DNA of 54,045 nt from assembly GCF_021440345.1 (NCBI RefSeq), contig NZ_JAKCNS010000066.1, positions 1 through 54,045 on the forward strand, given 5' to 3'. The notes beneath the pieces are model-generated. The model was not told the DNA's origin, did not search any database, and saw only the letters and a list, made by a program, of their open reading frames with translations. Below are positions 1-9,447 of this stretch, piece after piece; positions within the stretch are counted from its first letter, which is position 1; each line of letters starts with the position of its first letter. Origin of the DNA: Kluyvera intermedia (GTDB lineage: Bacteria > Pseudomonadota > Gammaproteobacteria > Enterobacterales > Enterobacteriaceae). Made by a program: the position numbers and the translations under genes.

Positions 1-90
1 AATGCTCAGGTTTATGCTCTTAGTGAATGTATTGATAATGAAAGAGATAAAAAACCGCGATGCACGGATATCGTCGGGGAGATGAAGTAA
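1..90 (+). CDS. Possible 3' end of a gene cut by the window edge
   Basis: Frame 1 is open from the first base to a TAA at 88-90 and gives about 29 residues ending in DIVGEMK. I do not recognise it. It may be the end of a real gene whose start lies outside the window, or a chance open frame in AT-rich DNA. There is no clear terminator hairpin after it. Confidence 0.25.
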   Translation, partial: NAQVYALSECIDNERDKKPRCTDIVGEMK

Positions 91-498
91 ATAAACAATT
101 TCATGCATAACAAAAGACTAATAACAAAGTGAATCATGGCATGTTTCAAGTGAGAAACATTGATGTAGTTAGATGGTTTGTTTTATTAGCAATGTGAATG
201 GTAAGTGTAATATATAAAAATATGAAGTATGTATTTGCGATAAATTGCAAGAGTAAAAATAATGGCGTGAAGAAAAATACCTGGAGAGATACATAAGATG
301 TGGCCTCTTGGTATGTGATAGCAATGATTATCGTGCTGGACGACAAAATTGCCGAGGATCAACTGAGCGCCATTTCATCGCGTTAAGGTCGAATCAGAGA
401 CTATCGCGTGCGACTTAAATCGTTATAATGTGACTGTTGTCACGTTTTGTCTGATGACGTTATTGCCGTTAGTATTATTCGTGTGATGAGAGTGGTTT
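91..498. other. AT-rich gene-free stretch upstream of drpB
   Basis: About 400 bases without a supported gene. The first 250 are strongly AT-rich, and the only long frame here (minus strand, 146-346) encodes low-complexity hydrophobic sequence that I do not accept. A TATAAT at 424-429 could be a -10 element for drpB, but no good -35 precedes it at normal spacing. Base composition changes near position 350, where the drpB-side sequence becomes typical of the chromosome. Confidence 0.4.
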
Positions 499-780
499 AT
501 GGAAGAAAGGATGAATCGCAGCCCTGGCGGTAGACTGGCGCTCTGGGTTTTCTACGCGTTTTGCGGTTACTTTGTCTGGGCGATGGTGCGTTACATTTGG
601 GTCATCAGCGCAGTACAAAGCATCCCTGGGGCAACCCTTGACGGTGAGATTGGTTCTACCAGCGGCAAATGGCTGGGAGCGCTACTGGGTTTTCTGTTAC
701 TGAGTATCGTGGGTTTACTATTGGGGGGCATCGCCTGGTATACGCGTCCTCGCACGGCTGAACAGGAAGAGCGCTTGTAA
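499..780 (+). CDS. drpB: DrpB (YedR) cell-division membrane protein
   Basis: A 93-residue inner-membrane protein that resembles E. coli DrpB (formerly YedR), a division-related protein that can join the divisome. Two hydrophobic segments are visible, about residues 13-35 (LALWVFYAFCGYFVWAMV) and 57-80, with a short C-terminal tail containing YTRPRT. The ATG at 499 is used because GAGAG lies upstream; an in-frame ATG at 511 is an alternative. The gene stands alone before yedJ, as in the E. coli gene order. The assignment rests on my recall of the E. coli protein. Confidence 0.8.
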   Translation: MEERMNRSPGGRLALWVFYAFCGYFVWAMVRYIWVISAVQSIPGATLDGEIGSTSGKWLGALLGFLLLSIVGLLLGGIAWYTRPRTAEQEERL

Positions 781-825
781 TATTGCTATGCTGGGGATCG
801 GTTTACATCCTTAGGTAGCGATGGA

Positions 826-1533
826 ATGGATCTCACGACATGGCAGCAACACATTGAGTTGTGGTTTGAACAACATTATGACGGCGGCGATGCTTCGCAT
901 GATATTGCCCATTTCCGCCGGGTATGGCGGTCCGCGCAGCAGATTGCCGATGGACAGTCGGTTTGTCTGACCGTCGTTCTCTTCGCCAGCTATTTTCACG
1001 ATTTGGTCAGTTTGCCGAAAAATCATCCTGACCGCGCCCGTTCTTCTCTCCTATCCGCCGAGCGGACGTTACAGATTTTATCGCGCGATTTCCCGCAGCT
1101 TCCTGCCGAACATCATGCCGCCATTGCCCATGCTATCGAAGCGCATAGCTTTAGCGCGCAAATTGCGCCGCAAACGCTAGAAGCCAAAATTGTGCAAGAT
1201 GCCGATCGCCTGGAGGCGCTGGGGGCGATAGGTCTGGCGCGCGTCTTTGCGGTCTCTGGTGCCATGAATACCGCGCTATTCAATGCCGATGACCCTTTTG
1301 CCGAGAGTCGCGCGCTGGATGATAAAGCTTACGCCCTTGATCATTTCCAGACTAAGTTACTGCGGCTGCCGGAAACCATGCAAACGGCAAAGGGTCGTGA
1401 AATAGCACAGCGTAACGCGGATTTTCTGGTGCACTTTATGGCCAAACTGGGTGCCGAATTGAGCGGAGACCCTGACTCGCTGAATGCCAATGTGCTCAGA
1501 CGATTCGCGGCGCAAGATCTGCCCAACTTATGA
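826..1533 (+). CDS. yedJ: YedJ, HD-domain phosphohydrolase
   Basis: A 235-residue soluble protein of the HD superfamily, matching E. coli YedJ. Metal-binding residues are visible as [12 protein letters not shown] (H near residue 27), SYFHDLVSL (the HD pair near 51-52) and the late aspartate in [12 protein letters not shown] (about 125). The family hydrolyses phosphate esters or nucleotides with a divalent metal; the substrate of YedJ is not known to me. It ends 43 bases before dcm on the same strand, so co-transcription is possible. Confidence 0.88.
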   Translation: MDLTTWQQHIELWFEQHYDGGDASHDIAHFRRVWRSAQQIADGQSVCLTVVLFASYFHDLVSLPKNHPDRARSSLLSAERTLQILSRDFPQLPAEHHAAIAHAIEAHSFSAQIAPQTLEAKIVQDADRLEALGAIGLARVFAVSGAMNTALFNADDPFAESRALDDKAYALDHFQTKLLRLPETMQTAKGREIAQRNADFLVHFMAKLGAELSGDPDSLNANVLRRFAAQDLPNL

Positions 1534-1576
1534 TAATCTCAGGCTTATTTTCCTTTTTCTGTATCTGGTCAATTTT

Positions 1577-2998
1577 ATGCAACAGCGAGTCTTAATAAAC
1601 GAGGTGGTGGCGAGCCCTGAACCGGATGCTCAGGCGCTGCTCCAGCATATTCTGGAAATTTACGATCTTAAGACCGTTGTCGCCGAGCTGATTGCTGTGG
1701 GGGAACAGCACTGGAGCCCGGCCATCATCAAACGCGTCGTCGCGTTATCGCGCGCCAACACTCGGTTGAGTGAAAATGAGTGTGCGCATCTGGCGGCGAT
1801 GCTGCCGAAACCACCGGCGCATCATCCGCATTATGCGTTTCGTTTTGTCGATCTCTTCGCTGGAATCGGTGGGATCCGCAGCGGTTTTGAAGCCATTGGT
1901 GGACAGTGTGTTTTTACCAGCGAGTGGAACAAACATGCGGTGCGGACCTATAAAGCCAACTGGTACTGCTGTCCGCAGGAACATCAATTTAATGCCGACA
2001 TTCGCGACGTCACGCTCAGCCACCATCCCGAAACCAGCGACAGTGAGGCCAGGGCGCATATTCTGCAGTCTATCCCCCAGCATGATGTCCTGCTGGCGGG
2101 TTTTCCCTGTCAGCCATTCTCGCTGGCGGGGGTATCGAAAAAGAACGCCATGGGACGGGCGCACGGGTTTGCCTGTGATACCCAGGGAACGTTGTTCTTT
2201 GACGTGGTGCGTATTATTGACGCTCGCAGGCCGCCTATCTTTGTGCTGGAAAACGTCAAAAACCTGAAGAGCCACGATAACGGGAAAACCTTCCGTGTCA
2301 TCATGCAGACTCTGGATGAGCTGGGTTATGAGGTGGCTGATGCGGCGGCAATGGGGGCTGACGATCCGAAAATTATTGATGGTCAGCATTTCCTGCCCCA
2401 GCACCGCGAACGTATTGTACTGGTGGGTTTTCGCCGGGATTTAGGGCTGCAAGAAGGGTTTACTCTGCGCGATATTCCCGCGCTATACCCGGAACATCGT
2501 CCTGGTTTTGCGGAATTACTGGAACCAACGGTCAATCCGAAATTTATCCTGACGCCGGTGCTATGGAAATATCTCTATCGCTATGCCCAAAAGCATCAGC
2601 AGAAGGGCAACGGTTTTGGCTATGGTCTGGTCGATCCTACGCGGGCAAACAGCGTCGCGCGTACGCTCTCAGCGCGTTATTACAAGGATGGTGCCGAGAT
2701 CCTCGTCGACAGAGGCTGGGATCGTTCGTTGGGCGAGAAAGACTTTGACGATCCACAAAACCAACTGCATCGCCCGCGTCGTCTGACGCCGCGTGAATGC
2801 GCGCGTCTGATGGGTTTTGAATCACCGCAGGGATACCGTTTCCGCATCCCGGTGTCCGATACGCAAGCCTATCGCCAGTTTGGCAATTCCGTTATCGTGC
2901 CGGTGTTTGCCGCCGTTGCTCGCCTGCTGGAATCGCGCATTTTGCAGGCCGTAGCGCTACGTGATGCGGACAAGAACGATGGCAGACGTTCACGATAA
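1577..2998 (+). CDS. dcm: Dcm DNA (cytosine-5)-methyltransferase
   Basis: Methylates the inner cytosine of CCWGG from S-adenosylmethionine. At 473 residues it matches the E. coli Dcm length (472) when the ATG at 1577 is used; an upstream in-frame ATG at 1484 would run back into yedJ and is rejected. Motif I is [14 protein letters not shown] (about 90-103), the catalytic loop is [11 protein letters not shown] with Cys178, the ENV motif is LENVKNL, and the late motif [10 protein letters not shown] is intact. The 3' end overlaps vsr by 20 bases in another frame, the standard dcm-vsr arrangement. No partner restriction enzyme is adjacent, as expected for an orphan enzyme. Confidence 0.97.
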   Translation: MQQRVLINEVVASPEPDAQALLQHILEIYDLKTVVAELIAVGEQHWSPAIIKRVVALSRANTRLSENECAHLAAMLPKPPAHHPHYAFRFVDLFAGIGGIRSGFEAIGGQCVFTSEWNKHAVRTYKANWYCCPQEHQFNADIRDVTLSHHPETSDSEARAHILQSIPQHDVLLAGFPCQPFSLAGVSKKNAMGRAHGFACDTQGTLFFDVVRIIDARRPPIFVLENVKNLKSHDNGKTFRVIMQTLDELGYEVADAAAMGADDPKIIDGQHFLPQHRERIVLVGFRRDLGLQEGFTLRDIPALYPEHRPGFAELLEPTVNPKFILTPVLWKYLYRYAQKHQQKGNGFGYGLVDPTRANSVARTLSARYYKDGAEILVDRGWDRSLGEKDFDDPQNQLHRPRRLTPRECARLMGFESPQGYRFRIPVSDTQAYRQFGNSVIVPVFAAVARLLESRILQAVALRDADKNDGRRSR

Positions 2999-3473
2999 GG
3001 CCACCCGCAGTAAGAATATGCGCGCGATTGGCGCGCAGAACACGGCTATTGAAAAACGGATGGCGGCTTTGCTGGATTCGCTTGATCTGCGCTGGTTAGC
3101 GCAGGACAGCAGTCTGCCGGGCCGCCCCGATTTTACCCTCAGTGACTACCGCTGCGTGGTCTTTACCCACGGCTGTTTCTGGCATCATCACGACTGTTAT
3201 CTGTTTAAAGTCCCTGCCACCCGAACTGAATTCTGGCTGCACAAAATTAACGGCAATGTTTTGCGCGATGCGCGCGATATGAGGCTGCTCAGTGAGCAGG
3301 GCTGGCGCGTACTGGTCGTGTGGGAATGCGCGTTACGGGGACGAATGAAGCTGAGTAACGCTGCGCTGTGTGAGCGTCTGGAGGAGTGGATCTGCGGCGG
3401 CGACGGCAGCGCGCAGATCGGCACTCAAGGGATTTCGCGTCTGACTTTTATTTCTGCGTCGGACACGCAATAG
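2979..3473 (+). CDS. vsr: Vsr very short patch mismatch endonuclease
   Basis: Nicks 5' of the T in T:G mismatches created by deamination of Dcm-methylated cytosine and so starts very short patch repair. It has 164 residues from the ATG at 2979, inside the dcm end; an ATG at 2961 is in frame but adds residues absent from the family. The catalytic aspartate is in GRPDF (D51), and [15 protein letters not shown] supplies the histidines and zinc ligands. The C-terminal tail (about ten residues after TQGISRL) is slightly longer than in E. coli and makes the gene overlap the 3' end of convergent yedA by 26 bases. Confidence 0.96.
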   Translation: MADVHDKATRSKNMRAIGAQNTAIEKRMAALLDSLDLRWLAQDSSLPGRPDFTLSDYRCVVFTHGCFWHHHDCYLFKVPATRTEFWLHKINGNVLRDARDMRLLSEQGWRVLVVWECALRGRMKLSNAALCERLEEWICGGDGSAQIGTQGISRLTFISASDTQ

Positions 3474-4359
3474 CCACACTTTTCGCCGGGAACAGATACT
3501 TGCCAAGCGTGACCAGCACGACCGCCGCAATGATAATCGCCAGCGCCAGCCACTCTATGGCGGACAAATTTTCGCCGTTAAAGCTGGTGCCTAACAGCAC
3601 GGCGACCACAGGGTTAACGTACGCATAGCTGGTTGCCACCGCCGGAGTGACGTTGCGGATAAGATACATGTAGGCATTAATGGCGATAATCGAGCCAAAT
3701 ACCGACAGATAACCCACTGCGAGAAAACCGCGTAAATCGGGCATGGTGGTCAGACGTTCCCCGCTCAAGAGCGAAGCTGCCATCAGGACAATTCCGGCGG
3801 CCAGCATTTCAATGGCCCCGGCCATCATTCCGCTCGGCAGCGTAATCCGCGAGCCGTACACCGAGCCAAACGCCCAGCTCAGGGAACCGATTAAAATCAT
3901 CAATGCCCCCCAAGGATTGCCGCTGAGGTTGCCGCCGCTATTGAGCAGAACAATTCCGGCAAGACCAATGGCAATCCCCATCCACTCCAGTTTACGCGTA
4001 GCGATACCAAAAAAGCGGCTAAAGCACAGGGTAAATAATGGTACGGTGGCCACCATTACCGCCGCGATACCGGAAGGCACATGCTGATGTTCGGCGACTG
4101 TTACCATGCCGTTACCGATAGCCAAAAGCAGCACGCCAATCAGCGCTGCATTCAACAGCGGTTTAGGTGCCGGCAGACGGTGACCGGTCGCCAGCAGAAA
4201 AATGAACAGTACGATGCCCGCTGAGAGAAAGCGTACGCCCGCCATCATCAGCGGCGGCCAACTGGCCACGCCAATGCTGATGGCAAAGTAGGTCGATCCC
4301 CAAATGATGTATAACGCGAATAGCGCGCCAACCAGCGGCAACAGATGTTTAAAACGCAT
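3448..4359 (-). CDS. yedA: YedA, EamA/DMT-family exporter
   Basis: A 303-residue polytopic inner-membrane protein of the drug/metabolite transporter superfamily. It has two EamA repeats (about residues 8-140 and 155-290) with roughly ten hydrophobic helices. The start MRFKHLLPLVGALFALYIIWG and the segment SYAYVNPVVAVLLG near residue 245 match my recall of E. coli YedA. The substrate is unassigned. It converges on vsr and overlaps its end, and is divergent from yedI across a 175-base gap. Confidence 0.93.
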   Translation of the reverse strand: MRFKHLLPLVGALFALYIIWGSTYFAISIGVASWPPLMMAGVRFLSAGIVLFIFLLATGHRLPAPKPLLNAALIGVLLLAIGNGMVTVAEHQHVPSGIAAVMVATVPLFTLCFSRFFGIATRKLEWMGIAIGLAGIVLLNSGGNLSGNPWGALMILIGSLSWAFGSVYGSRITLPSGMMAGAIEMLAAGIVLMAASLLSGERLTTMPDLRGFLAVGYLSVFGSIIAINAYMYLIRNVTPAVATSYAYVNPVVAVLLGTSFNGENLSAIEWLALAIIIAAVVLVTLGKYLFPAKSVAIACPTQK

Positions 4360-4534
4360 ACTTCCTCACGGCAAAATAGCAAGCAGGCAGATAGTAAACG
4401 CCAAAACTACCTCGCTGGCGAGTGCTTTAATTCAGGGATTGATGTTGCCTTTATGTTATGAATATGTATCACTTACTCCCAGCGCTTTTTTGCTTCATAC
4501 TTTGTTATCAATACAAAAATGAAGGATGTCACTT

Positions 4535-5446
4535 GTGGCAGGAAGTAGCTTATTAACGTTATTAGATGATATCGCCACCTTACTGGACGATATCTCCATG
4601 ATGGGCAAGCTGGCGGCGAAGAAAACCGCTGGCGTATTGGGCGATGATTTATCGCTCAACGCGCAGCAGGTCTCGGGCGTGCGCGCGAACCGCGAGCTGC
4701 CGGTGGTGTGGAGTGTCGCCAAGGGATCGATGCTCAACAAAGTCATTCTGGTGCCATTGGCGCTGCTGATTAGCGCCTTTATTCCCTGGGCGGTAACGCC
4801 GTTGTTGATGATTGGTGGCGCCTACCTCTGTTTTGAAGGCGTTGAAAAAGTGATGCATACGCTGCATGAGCGTAAGCATAAAGATGATGATGATGCGCGC
4901 CAACAGCGTCTGGAAGCGATTGCTCAACAAGACCCCGGTAGCTACGAGCGCGATAAGGTGAAGGGCGCTATCCGTACGGATTTCATTCTGTCGGCGGAGA
5001 TCGTGGCTATCACTCTGGGCATCGTTGCCGAAGCGCCGCTGCTCAATCAGGTGCTGATTTTATCCGGCATCGCGATACTGGTGACGGTGGGGGTTTATGG
5101 CCTCGTTGGCGTTATCGTGAAGCTTGATGATATGGGCTACTGGCTAGTAGAAAAACGTAATGCACTGGCGCAGGGGCTGGGAAAAGGGCTGCTGGTGGTT
5201 GCGCCGTGGCTGATGAAGATACTCTCGGTGGTCGGTACGCTGGCGATGTTCCTGGTCGGTGGCGGGATTGTGGTTCACGGCGTTGGTCCACTGCATCACG
5301 CGATTGAGGCATTCTCTGCACAGCAAACCTCCTGGGTGGCGATGCTGCTGCCAACGCTGATAAACCTGGTGCTGGGCTTTATCCTCGGCGCCGTCGTGCT
5401 GACGGTGGTAAATGGGATTTCACGTCTGCGTCAGAGCAATGTATAA
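4535..5446 (+). CDS. yedI: YedI, DUF808 membrane protein
   Basis: A 303-residue integral membrane protein of the DUF808 family, matching E. coli YedI. The N-terminus [20 protein letters not shown] and the block [18 protein letters not shown] are typical of the family, followed by at least four hydrophobic segments. The GTG at 4535 is chosen because AAGGA lies 8 bases upstream; the in-frame ATG at 4526 falls directly on that ribosome binding site. Function is unknown. Confidence 0.9.
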   Translation: MAGSSLLTLLDDIATLLDDISMMGKLAAKKTAGVLGDDLSLNAQQVSGVRANRELPVVWSVAKGSMLNKVILVPLALLISAFIPWAVTPLLMIGGAYLCFEGVEKVMHTLHERKHKDDDDARQQRLEAIAQQDPGSYERDKVKGAIRTDFILSAEIVAITLGIVAEAPLLNQVLILSGIAILVTVGVYGLVGVIVKLDDMGYWLVEKRNALAQGLGKGLLVVAPWLMKILSVVGTLAMFLVGGGIVVHGVGPLHHAIEAFSAQQTSWVAMLLPTLINLVLGFILGAVVLTVVNGISRLRQSNV

Positions 5447-5523
5447 AAAATGCTACCCCGCTACGCAAACCGGTCAGGAATCGGCTAAGGTGAAACAGTT
5501 TCACCCTGATACCGGAGGCAATA

Positions 5524-5703
5524 ATGGTCTTTTTGGTCAGTGATGAAGTCAGGCCCAAAAGCGGCGGGCCGAGGATGGTCGTAACGGGATATGCCAGCGG
5601 GATGGTTGAATGCCGTTGGTATGATGGATTCGGCGTCAAGCGGGAAGCTTTCCGCGAAGATGAGCTGATCCCCGGCGATATTCATAAACAAGAAAAGACG
5701 TAA
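5524..5703 (+). CDS. yodC: YodC, small DUF2158 protein
   Basis: A 59-residue protein, short enough to be missed by usual length cut-offs. It begins MVFLVSDEVRPKSGGPRM and contains the typical VECRWYDGFGVKREAF block of the DUF2158/YodC family. A ribosome binding site (GGAGG) lies 5-9 bases before the ATG. The protein is probably a small beta-barrel cytosolic protein; its function is unknown. It lies between yedI and dgcQ, as in E. coli. Confidence 0.88.
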   Translation: MVFLVSDEVRPKSGGPRMVVTGYASGMVECRWYDGFGVKREAFREDELIPGDIHKQEKT

Positions 5704-5900
5704 TGACCGCGTCTACGCCCGGCGTTTGCCGGGCGATTTATACTCGTCTTCCTTCAATGTGAATGATTGCGAGTATCGAACTGCATATTTCAGAATCTTT
5801 GTCGTAGCATGAAGTTGTGGAGCATCATGAATTATCAGCAGCAGACAAACGTCAAAAGAGAAAGCGTTGTGGTGATAAGCAGTAAGCACAGGGGGCAAAA

Positions 5901-7607
5901 GTGCATCCCTTAACGGTAAAGACCACTGCCTCACCTCCTGGACTGTGGGCGAGGCTGACCCGGCGCATACGACCTGAACGGGTCGTGAACATCTGCTTTC
6001 TGGTAGTGATGTTTTTTTCGACACTTTTGACCTGGCGTGAAATCATCGTGCTGGAAGATGCCTATATCTCCAGCCAGCGTAATAACCTCAAAAACGTCGC
6101 TAACGACATGGATGCGCAGCTACAGTTCAACACCGACAGGCTGCTGTTTTTCCGTAACGGTATGCAGTCGGCGCTTCAGATCCCTCTGGCTTTTGAAATT
6201 CTGCGTACAGCGGAACAGCAATTTGAACGTCAGCGCGCCTTACCGGATTGGCGAATTTCCCTCAATAACAACCGTACTCTGCCGCTCACCGGCGTGTCGG
6301 ATGCGTTCGTCGAAAATACGCATCTGCTGTCGCGCGATAACGCGCTGCTGGGGAATGAGTTTATGGCGAGCATTGAGCTTGGCTATCTGCTGCGGCTCTC
6401 ATCGCTAACTCGTCAGCATGTTTCTCGTTTCGAGACGCATATGATTTACGTTTCCCGCGCGGGGTTCTATCTCAGCACTGAGGACGAGCAGCGCGGTAGC
6501 ATTACGGAATACTATTACAAGTTGGTCACTAGCCCGTGGTTTACCATCCAATCCCAGCGTAATAACTCGGATCGCGGCGTCAAATGGCTCACCACCTTTA
6601 ATCAGGACAAACCCCCGAGTGCAGAGATGGTCATTGCCTCTGCGCCGCTGGATTATCAACAGTATTGGTACGGCGTGCTGGCCATCCAGCTGTCGGTCAA
6701 CGAGATGGCCCAGTTTCTCATACAGTCGATAGAAGGTGAGGACGACGGTGAATATCAGCTCTACGACCGCCGCATGAATCTCATTGCTTCTTCCGAACAG
6801 CTTCCCTCACGGCGCGTTCAGCTCTCACAGGAAGTGCAGGCTCAGCTTTCTCACGCTTATGAGAGTGACAATGAAGGCAGCGTGCGTCAGCTTTCGCGTT
6901 TTATCAGCTGGGAAAAGCTGCGTAACTTTGATGGTGTACTGCTGCGTATTCACAGTCTCGACGATGGCATACGCGGAGATTTCGGCAGTATCAGTATCGC
7001 CTTGACGCTCCTGTGGCTGCTGTTTACCTCGATGCTGTTGATCTCGTGGGCGGTGATTCGCCGTATGGTGCGCAATATGTCGTCGCTGCAGGATTCGCTG
7101 GAATGGCGTGCGTGGCATGACATGCTGACGCGTTTGTATAACCGTGCCGCGCTGTTTGAGCGTGCGGGCAAAGCGCTGGCGCTTTGCCAACAGAACAATC
7201 AGCCGATGGCGGTGATTCAGCTCGATCTCGACCATTTCAAAAGCATCAATGATAAGTATGGCCATCAGGCCGGCGATCGGGTGCTGGTGTATATCGGGCG
7301 GGTGATTATGAACAAAATCCGCAAACACGATATTGCCGGGCGTGTCGGTGGGGAAGAGTTCTGTATTGTGCTGCCGGAAACGTCTCTGGAACAGGCCCGC
7401 GTCATAGCCGAGCGTATTCGCGAAAGCATCAATGCCCGTGAAATTCTGGTTGGTAAGAAACAGACGATTCGGGTCAGCGCCTCGCTCGGGGTGTGCTGTA
7501 GCGAAGAGCTTTACCAATACGACTTTGAGCATTTGCAATCCATTGCCGATAGCCGTTTGTATCAAGCGAAGAAAGGCGGGCGCAACCGTGTCAGTACGGA
7601 AGATTAA
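5901..7607 (+). CDS. dgcQ: DgcQ (YedQ) membrane diguanylate cyclase
   Basis: Makes cyclic di-GMP from two GTP and in E. coli and Salmonella affects cellulose production. It has 568 residues from a GTG start at 5901 with GGGGG just upstream. One membrane helix lies at about residues 31-46, then a periplasmic sensor region, a second helix near 358-380 (LLWLLFTSMLLISWAV), and a C-terminal GGDEF domain from about 400. The active site is GGEEF, preceded by RKHD five residues upstream. That is a complete RxxD inhibitory site, so product inhibition is expected. The gene stands alone. Confidence 0.94.
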   Translation: MHPLTVKTTASPPGLWARLTRRIRPERVVNICFLVVMFFSTLLTWREIIVLEDAYISSQRNNLKNVANDMDAQLQFNTDRLLFFRNGMQSALQIPLAFEILRTAEQQFERQRALPDWRISLNNNRTLPLTGVSDAFVENTHLLSRDNALLGNEFMASIELGYLLRLSSLTRQHVSRFETHMIYVSRAGFYLSTEDEQRGSITEYYYKLVTSPWFTIQSQRNNSDRGVKWLTTFNQDKPPSAEMVIASAPLDYQQYWYGVLAIQLSVNEMAQFLIQSIEGEDDGEYQLYDRRMNLIASSEQLPSRRVQLSQEVQAQLSHAYESDNEGSVRQLSRFISWEKLRNFDGVLLRIHSLDDGIRGDFGSISIALTLLWLLFTSMLLISWAVIRRMVRNMSSLQDSLEWRAWHDMLTRLYNRAALFERAGKALALCQQNNQPMAVIQLDLDHFKSINDKYGHQAGDRVLVYIGRVIMNKIRKHDIAGRVGGEEFCIVLPETSLEQARVIAERIRESINAREILVGKKQTIRVSASLGVCCSEELYQYDFEHLQSIADSRLYQAKKGGRNRVSTED

Positions 7608-7833
7608 GAGCAAAGTCGGCGACAGAGGCCATAGCACATAAATTTTACTTATGGATAAAATAAACCCTAAGAAAAATCTCAAACGTTGGATGAGGATTTT
7701 TTGAATGAATAATCATCAACTATCTGATTTTTAACGCTGTTCCAGGAGAGGGTATGAACGATGGATGTCCGGTCATACTTATTTATTAGGTGAATAATTC
7801 TTGTCATTCGAAATAAACGAAGATAATGTTTCA
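7608..7833. other. Intergenic region between dgcQ and DsrA; mapA absent
   Basis: No gene seen. In E. coli the phosphatase gene mapA (yedP) lies between dgcQ and yodD; nothing like it is present here. The right end holds the DsrA promoter: a GATAAT -10 at 7822-7827 ends seven bases before the expected RNA start, with TTGTCA at 7801-7806 as a possible -35 at a short 15-base spacing. Confidence 0.5.
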
Positions 7834-7922
7834 TCCACGTCAGATTTCCTGATGTAACGAATATTTCAATGCTTCTTGCTTCGGCAAGGTTGATCCCGAC
7901 GCGTAGGTGTCGGGATTTTTTT
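7834..7922 (+). ncRNA. dsrA: DsrA small regulatory RNA
   Basis: Hfq-dependent sRNA that activates rpoS translation and represses hns in E. coli. Stem-loop 1 sequence (TCAGATTTCCTGATGTAACG at 7840-7859), the second element (TGCTTCTTGCTTCGGCAAGG) and the final terminator (ATCCCGAC ... GTCGGGAT followed by seven T) are all recognisable. The first loop, which carries the rpoS-pairing bases, is almost unchanged relative to my recall of E. coli DsrA, while the terminator loop and middle region differ. The RNA ends seven bases from the stop codon of convergent yodD. Confidence 0.93.
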
Positions 7923-7928
7923 ACCCGC

Positions 7929-8135
7929 CTAGCGCGTCACTTCCGTGATGCTGAAATCATGAATATCCAGCTCGAAGGCTTCCGCCAGCTCATGCCAGGT
8001 ATGGTATTCTCGACCGTCCACGCTAACATGATGCGGGTCACTCGCCGCACGATGAATCTCGCTTTCGCTGATCTCGTTGATGGCCGCCAGCAGCGCATCA
8101 ACATTTACCCCCCGAGGGTTAATGGTCGTTTTCAT
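7929..8135 (-). CDS. yodD: YodD, small stress-related protein
   Basis: A 68-residue protein whose C-terminal two thirds (VDALLAAINEISESEIHR and the SVDGREYHTWHELAEAF block) match E. coli YodD, a small protein reported to be induced by peroxide and acid stress. The start at 8135 is preferred: AAGG lies eight bases upstream and E. coli YodD also begins MKT. An adjacent ATG at 8138 is equally open, and the longer frame to 8246 lacks family similarity. It is convergent with DsrA. Molecular function unknown. Confidence 0.88.
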   Translation of the reverse strand: MKTTINPRGVNVDALLAAINEISESEIHRAASDPHHVSVDGREYHTWHELAEAFELDIHDFSITEVTR

Positions 8136-8286
8136 CATCAGTACCTTTTTTCCGCTCCCTGTATAAGTATACATCTGTTGAATGGTTCTGCTCATTTTTT
8201 GAGCAATTAACAGTAAGCGACGGATTAATAGGCAGTTATGCAGCAATGCGCTGTCAGCCCGACGATTTTGTTCTACACTGGGCTAA

Positions 8287-8496
<210 letters not shown>

Positions 8497-8506
8497 TATT
8501 AGACGT

Positions 8507-8528
8507 CTGGCGGTAGACATACCGCCAG
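8507..8528. terminator. Hairpin between convergent dsrB and rcsA
   Basis: Perfect inverted repeat CTGGCGGT / ACCGCCAG with a six-base loop, centred between the stop codons of dsrB and rcsA. It probably acts on both strands, although the following T-rich tract is short. Confidence 0.55.
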
Positions 8529-8547
8529 TTTCCCTGTCCCGCGAGTC

Positions 8548-9171
8548 CTAGCGCATATTCACAAAGATGCCCGAAGTGACGTTCTCTGCCAGGCGAACAA
8601 CGTGGTAGATAACCTGTTTGTTATGCGTTTTTATCTTCCTTTTAATATTACCCTTATGTGATGATACCGTTTTGGCTTTAATATTCATCTGATCGGAAAT
8701 TTGAATCGTTCCCTGGCCTGACATCCACATTTTCAGCATGCTTGATTCTGTCCGGCTTAATGACAATGTGGAGACGCTAGTTTGCTTTGCATCTGCAGTT
8801 TCTTTTTTCAGATAATTCCCTAGAATAATATCAAGCGTTTCCGGTTTTATCGATTTGGAGCTAATTAGCAGATTACTCCGTACCATCAAATATTCATCAA
8901 AATGTATATTGGCAATAGCCATAAAAACGATGAATAAAGTTCTGGGATGTTGATTAATGATCTGCTTGATATGCAGGCTACTCTGCACATCGTGAATGAA
9001 GCAGTCCTCATTAATGAACACGACAGAGGGTTGTCGGGCGCTACAGATTTCCGCAAGCCCGTCTACGCTGTCTACATTGTCAATATCTCGCTTCTTCACT
9101 CCACGACTGGCCAGGTATCCGGTTAACCCTAGCCGCGTGTAACTGCATATATCCATAATAATCGTTGACAT
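8548..9171 (-). CDS. rcsA: RcsA, auxiliary regulator of capsule synthesis
   Basis: LuxR/FixJ-type DNA-binding protein that forms heterodimers with RcsB to activate colanic-acid capsule genes and repress flhDC. At 207 residues it has the usual length. The N-terminal part resembles a receiver fold without the phosphorylation site, and the C-terminal helix-turn-helix runs from about residue 137 ([20 protein letters not shown]) through [17 protein letters not shown]. RcsA is a Lon substrate in E. coli. It lies directly downstream of the fliR end, linking capsule and flagellar regulation physically as in other enterics. Confidence 0.95.
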   Translation of the reverse strand: MSTIIMDICSYTRLGLTGYLASRGVKKRDIDNVDSVDGLAEICSARQPSVVFINEDCFIHDVQSSLHIKQIINQHPRTLFIVFMAIANIHFDEYLMVRSNLLISSKSIKPETLDIILGNYLKKETADAKQTSVSTLSLSRTESSMLKMWMSGQGTIQISDQMNIKAKTVSSHKGNIKRKIKTHNKQVIYHVVRLAENVTSGIFVNMR

Positions 9172-9312
9172 GGCATACCCTCACTCAATGCGTAACGATA
9201 ATTAACCCATTACCCTCGAACTTCATCGTCCTAACGAACCTGGTGAAAATAAAAATGAGAATGAAGACGATCAGGCGGCATCAACTATCCCGTAAAGTTA
9301 CGTATAATTTGC

Positions 9313-9326
9313 CAGGAATCTTCTCA
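9313..9326 (-). promoter_or_regulatory. RcsAB box upstream of rcsA
   Basis: Read on the minus strand, TGAGAAGATTCCTG lies 142 bases before the rcsA start. It matches the RcsA-RcsB recognition pattern TaAGaatatTCctA at its conserved positions and is in the place expected for rcsA autoactivation. Confidence 0.75.
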
Positions 9327-9447
9327 AAGTAAAGTAAATGTTATGATTTGTGAATAATCTAAAAACAAATAACCCGCACCAGCGATATGCTGGTAGATGT
9401 TTTATCGTTTTTATTTTAGGAATTTCCTTATAATAGCCGCGGTGGCA

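Noticed and set aside
146-346. 66-codon minus-strand frame in the AT-rich left end
   Set aside because: Low-complexity hydrophobic translation, no ribosome binding site, no family pattern; expected by chance in such AT-rich DNA.
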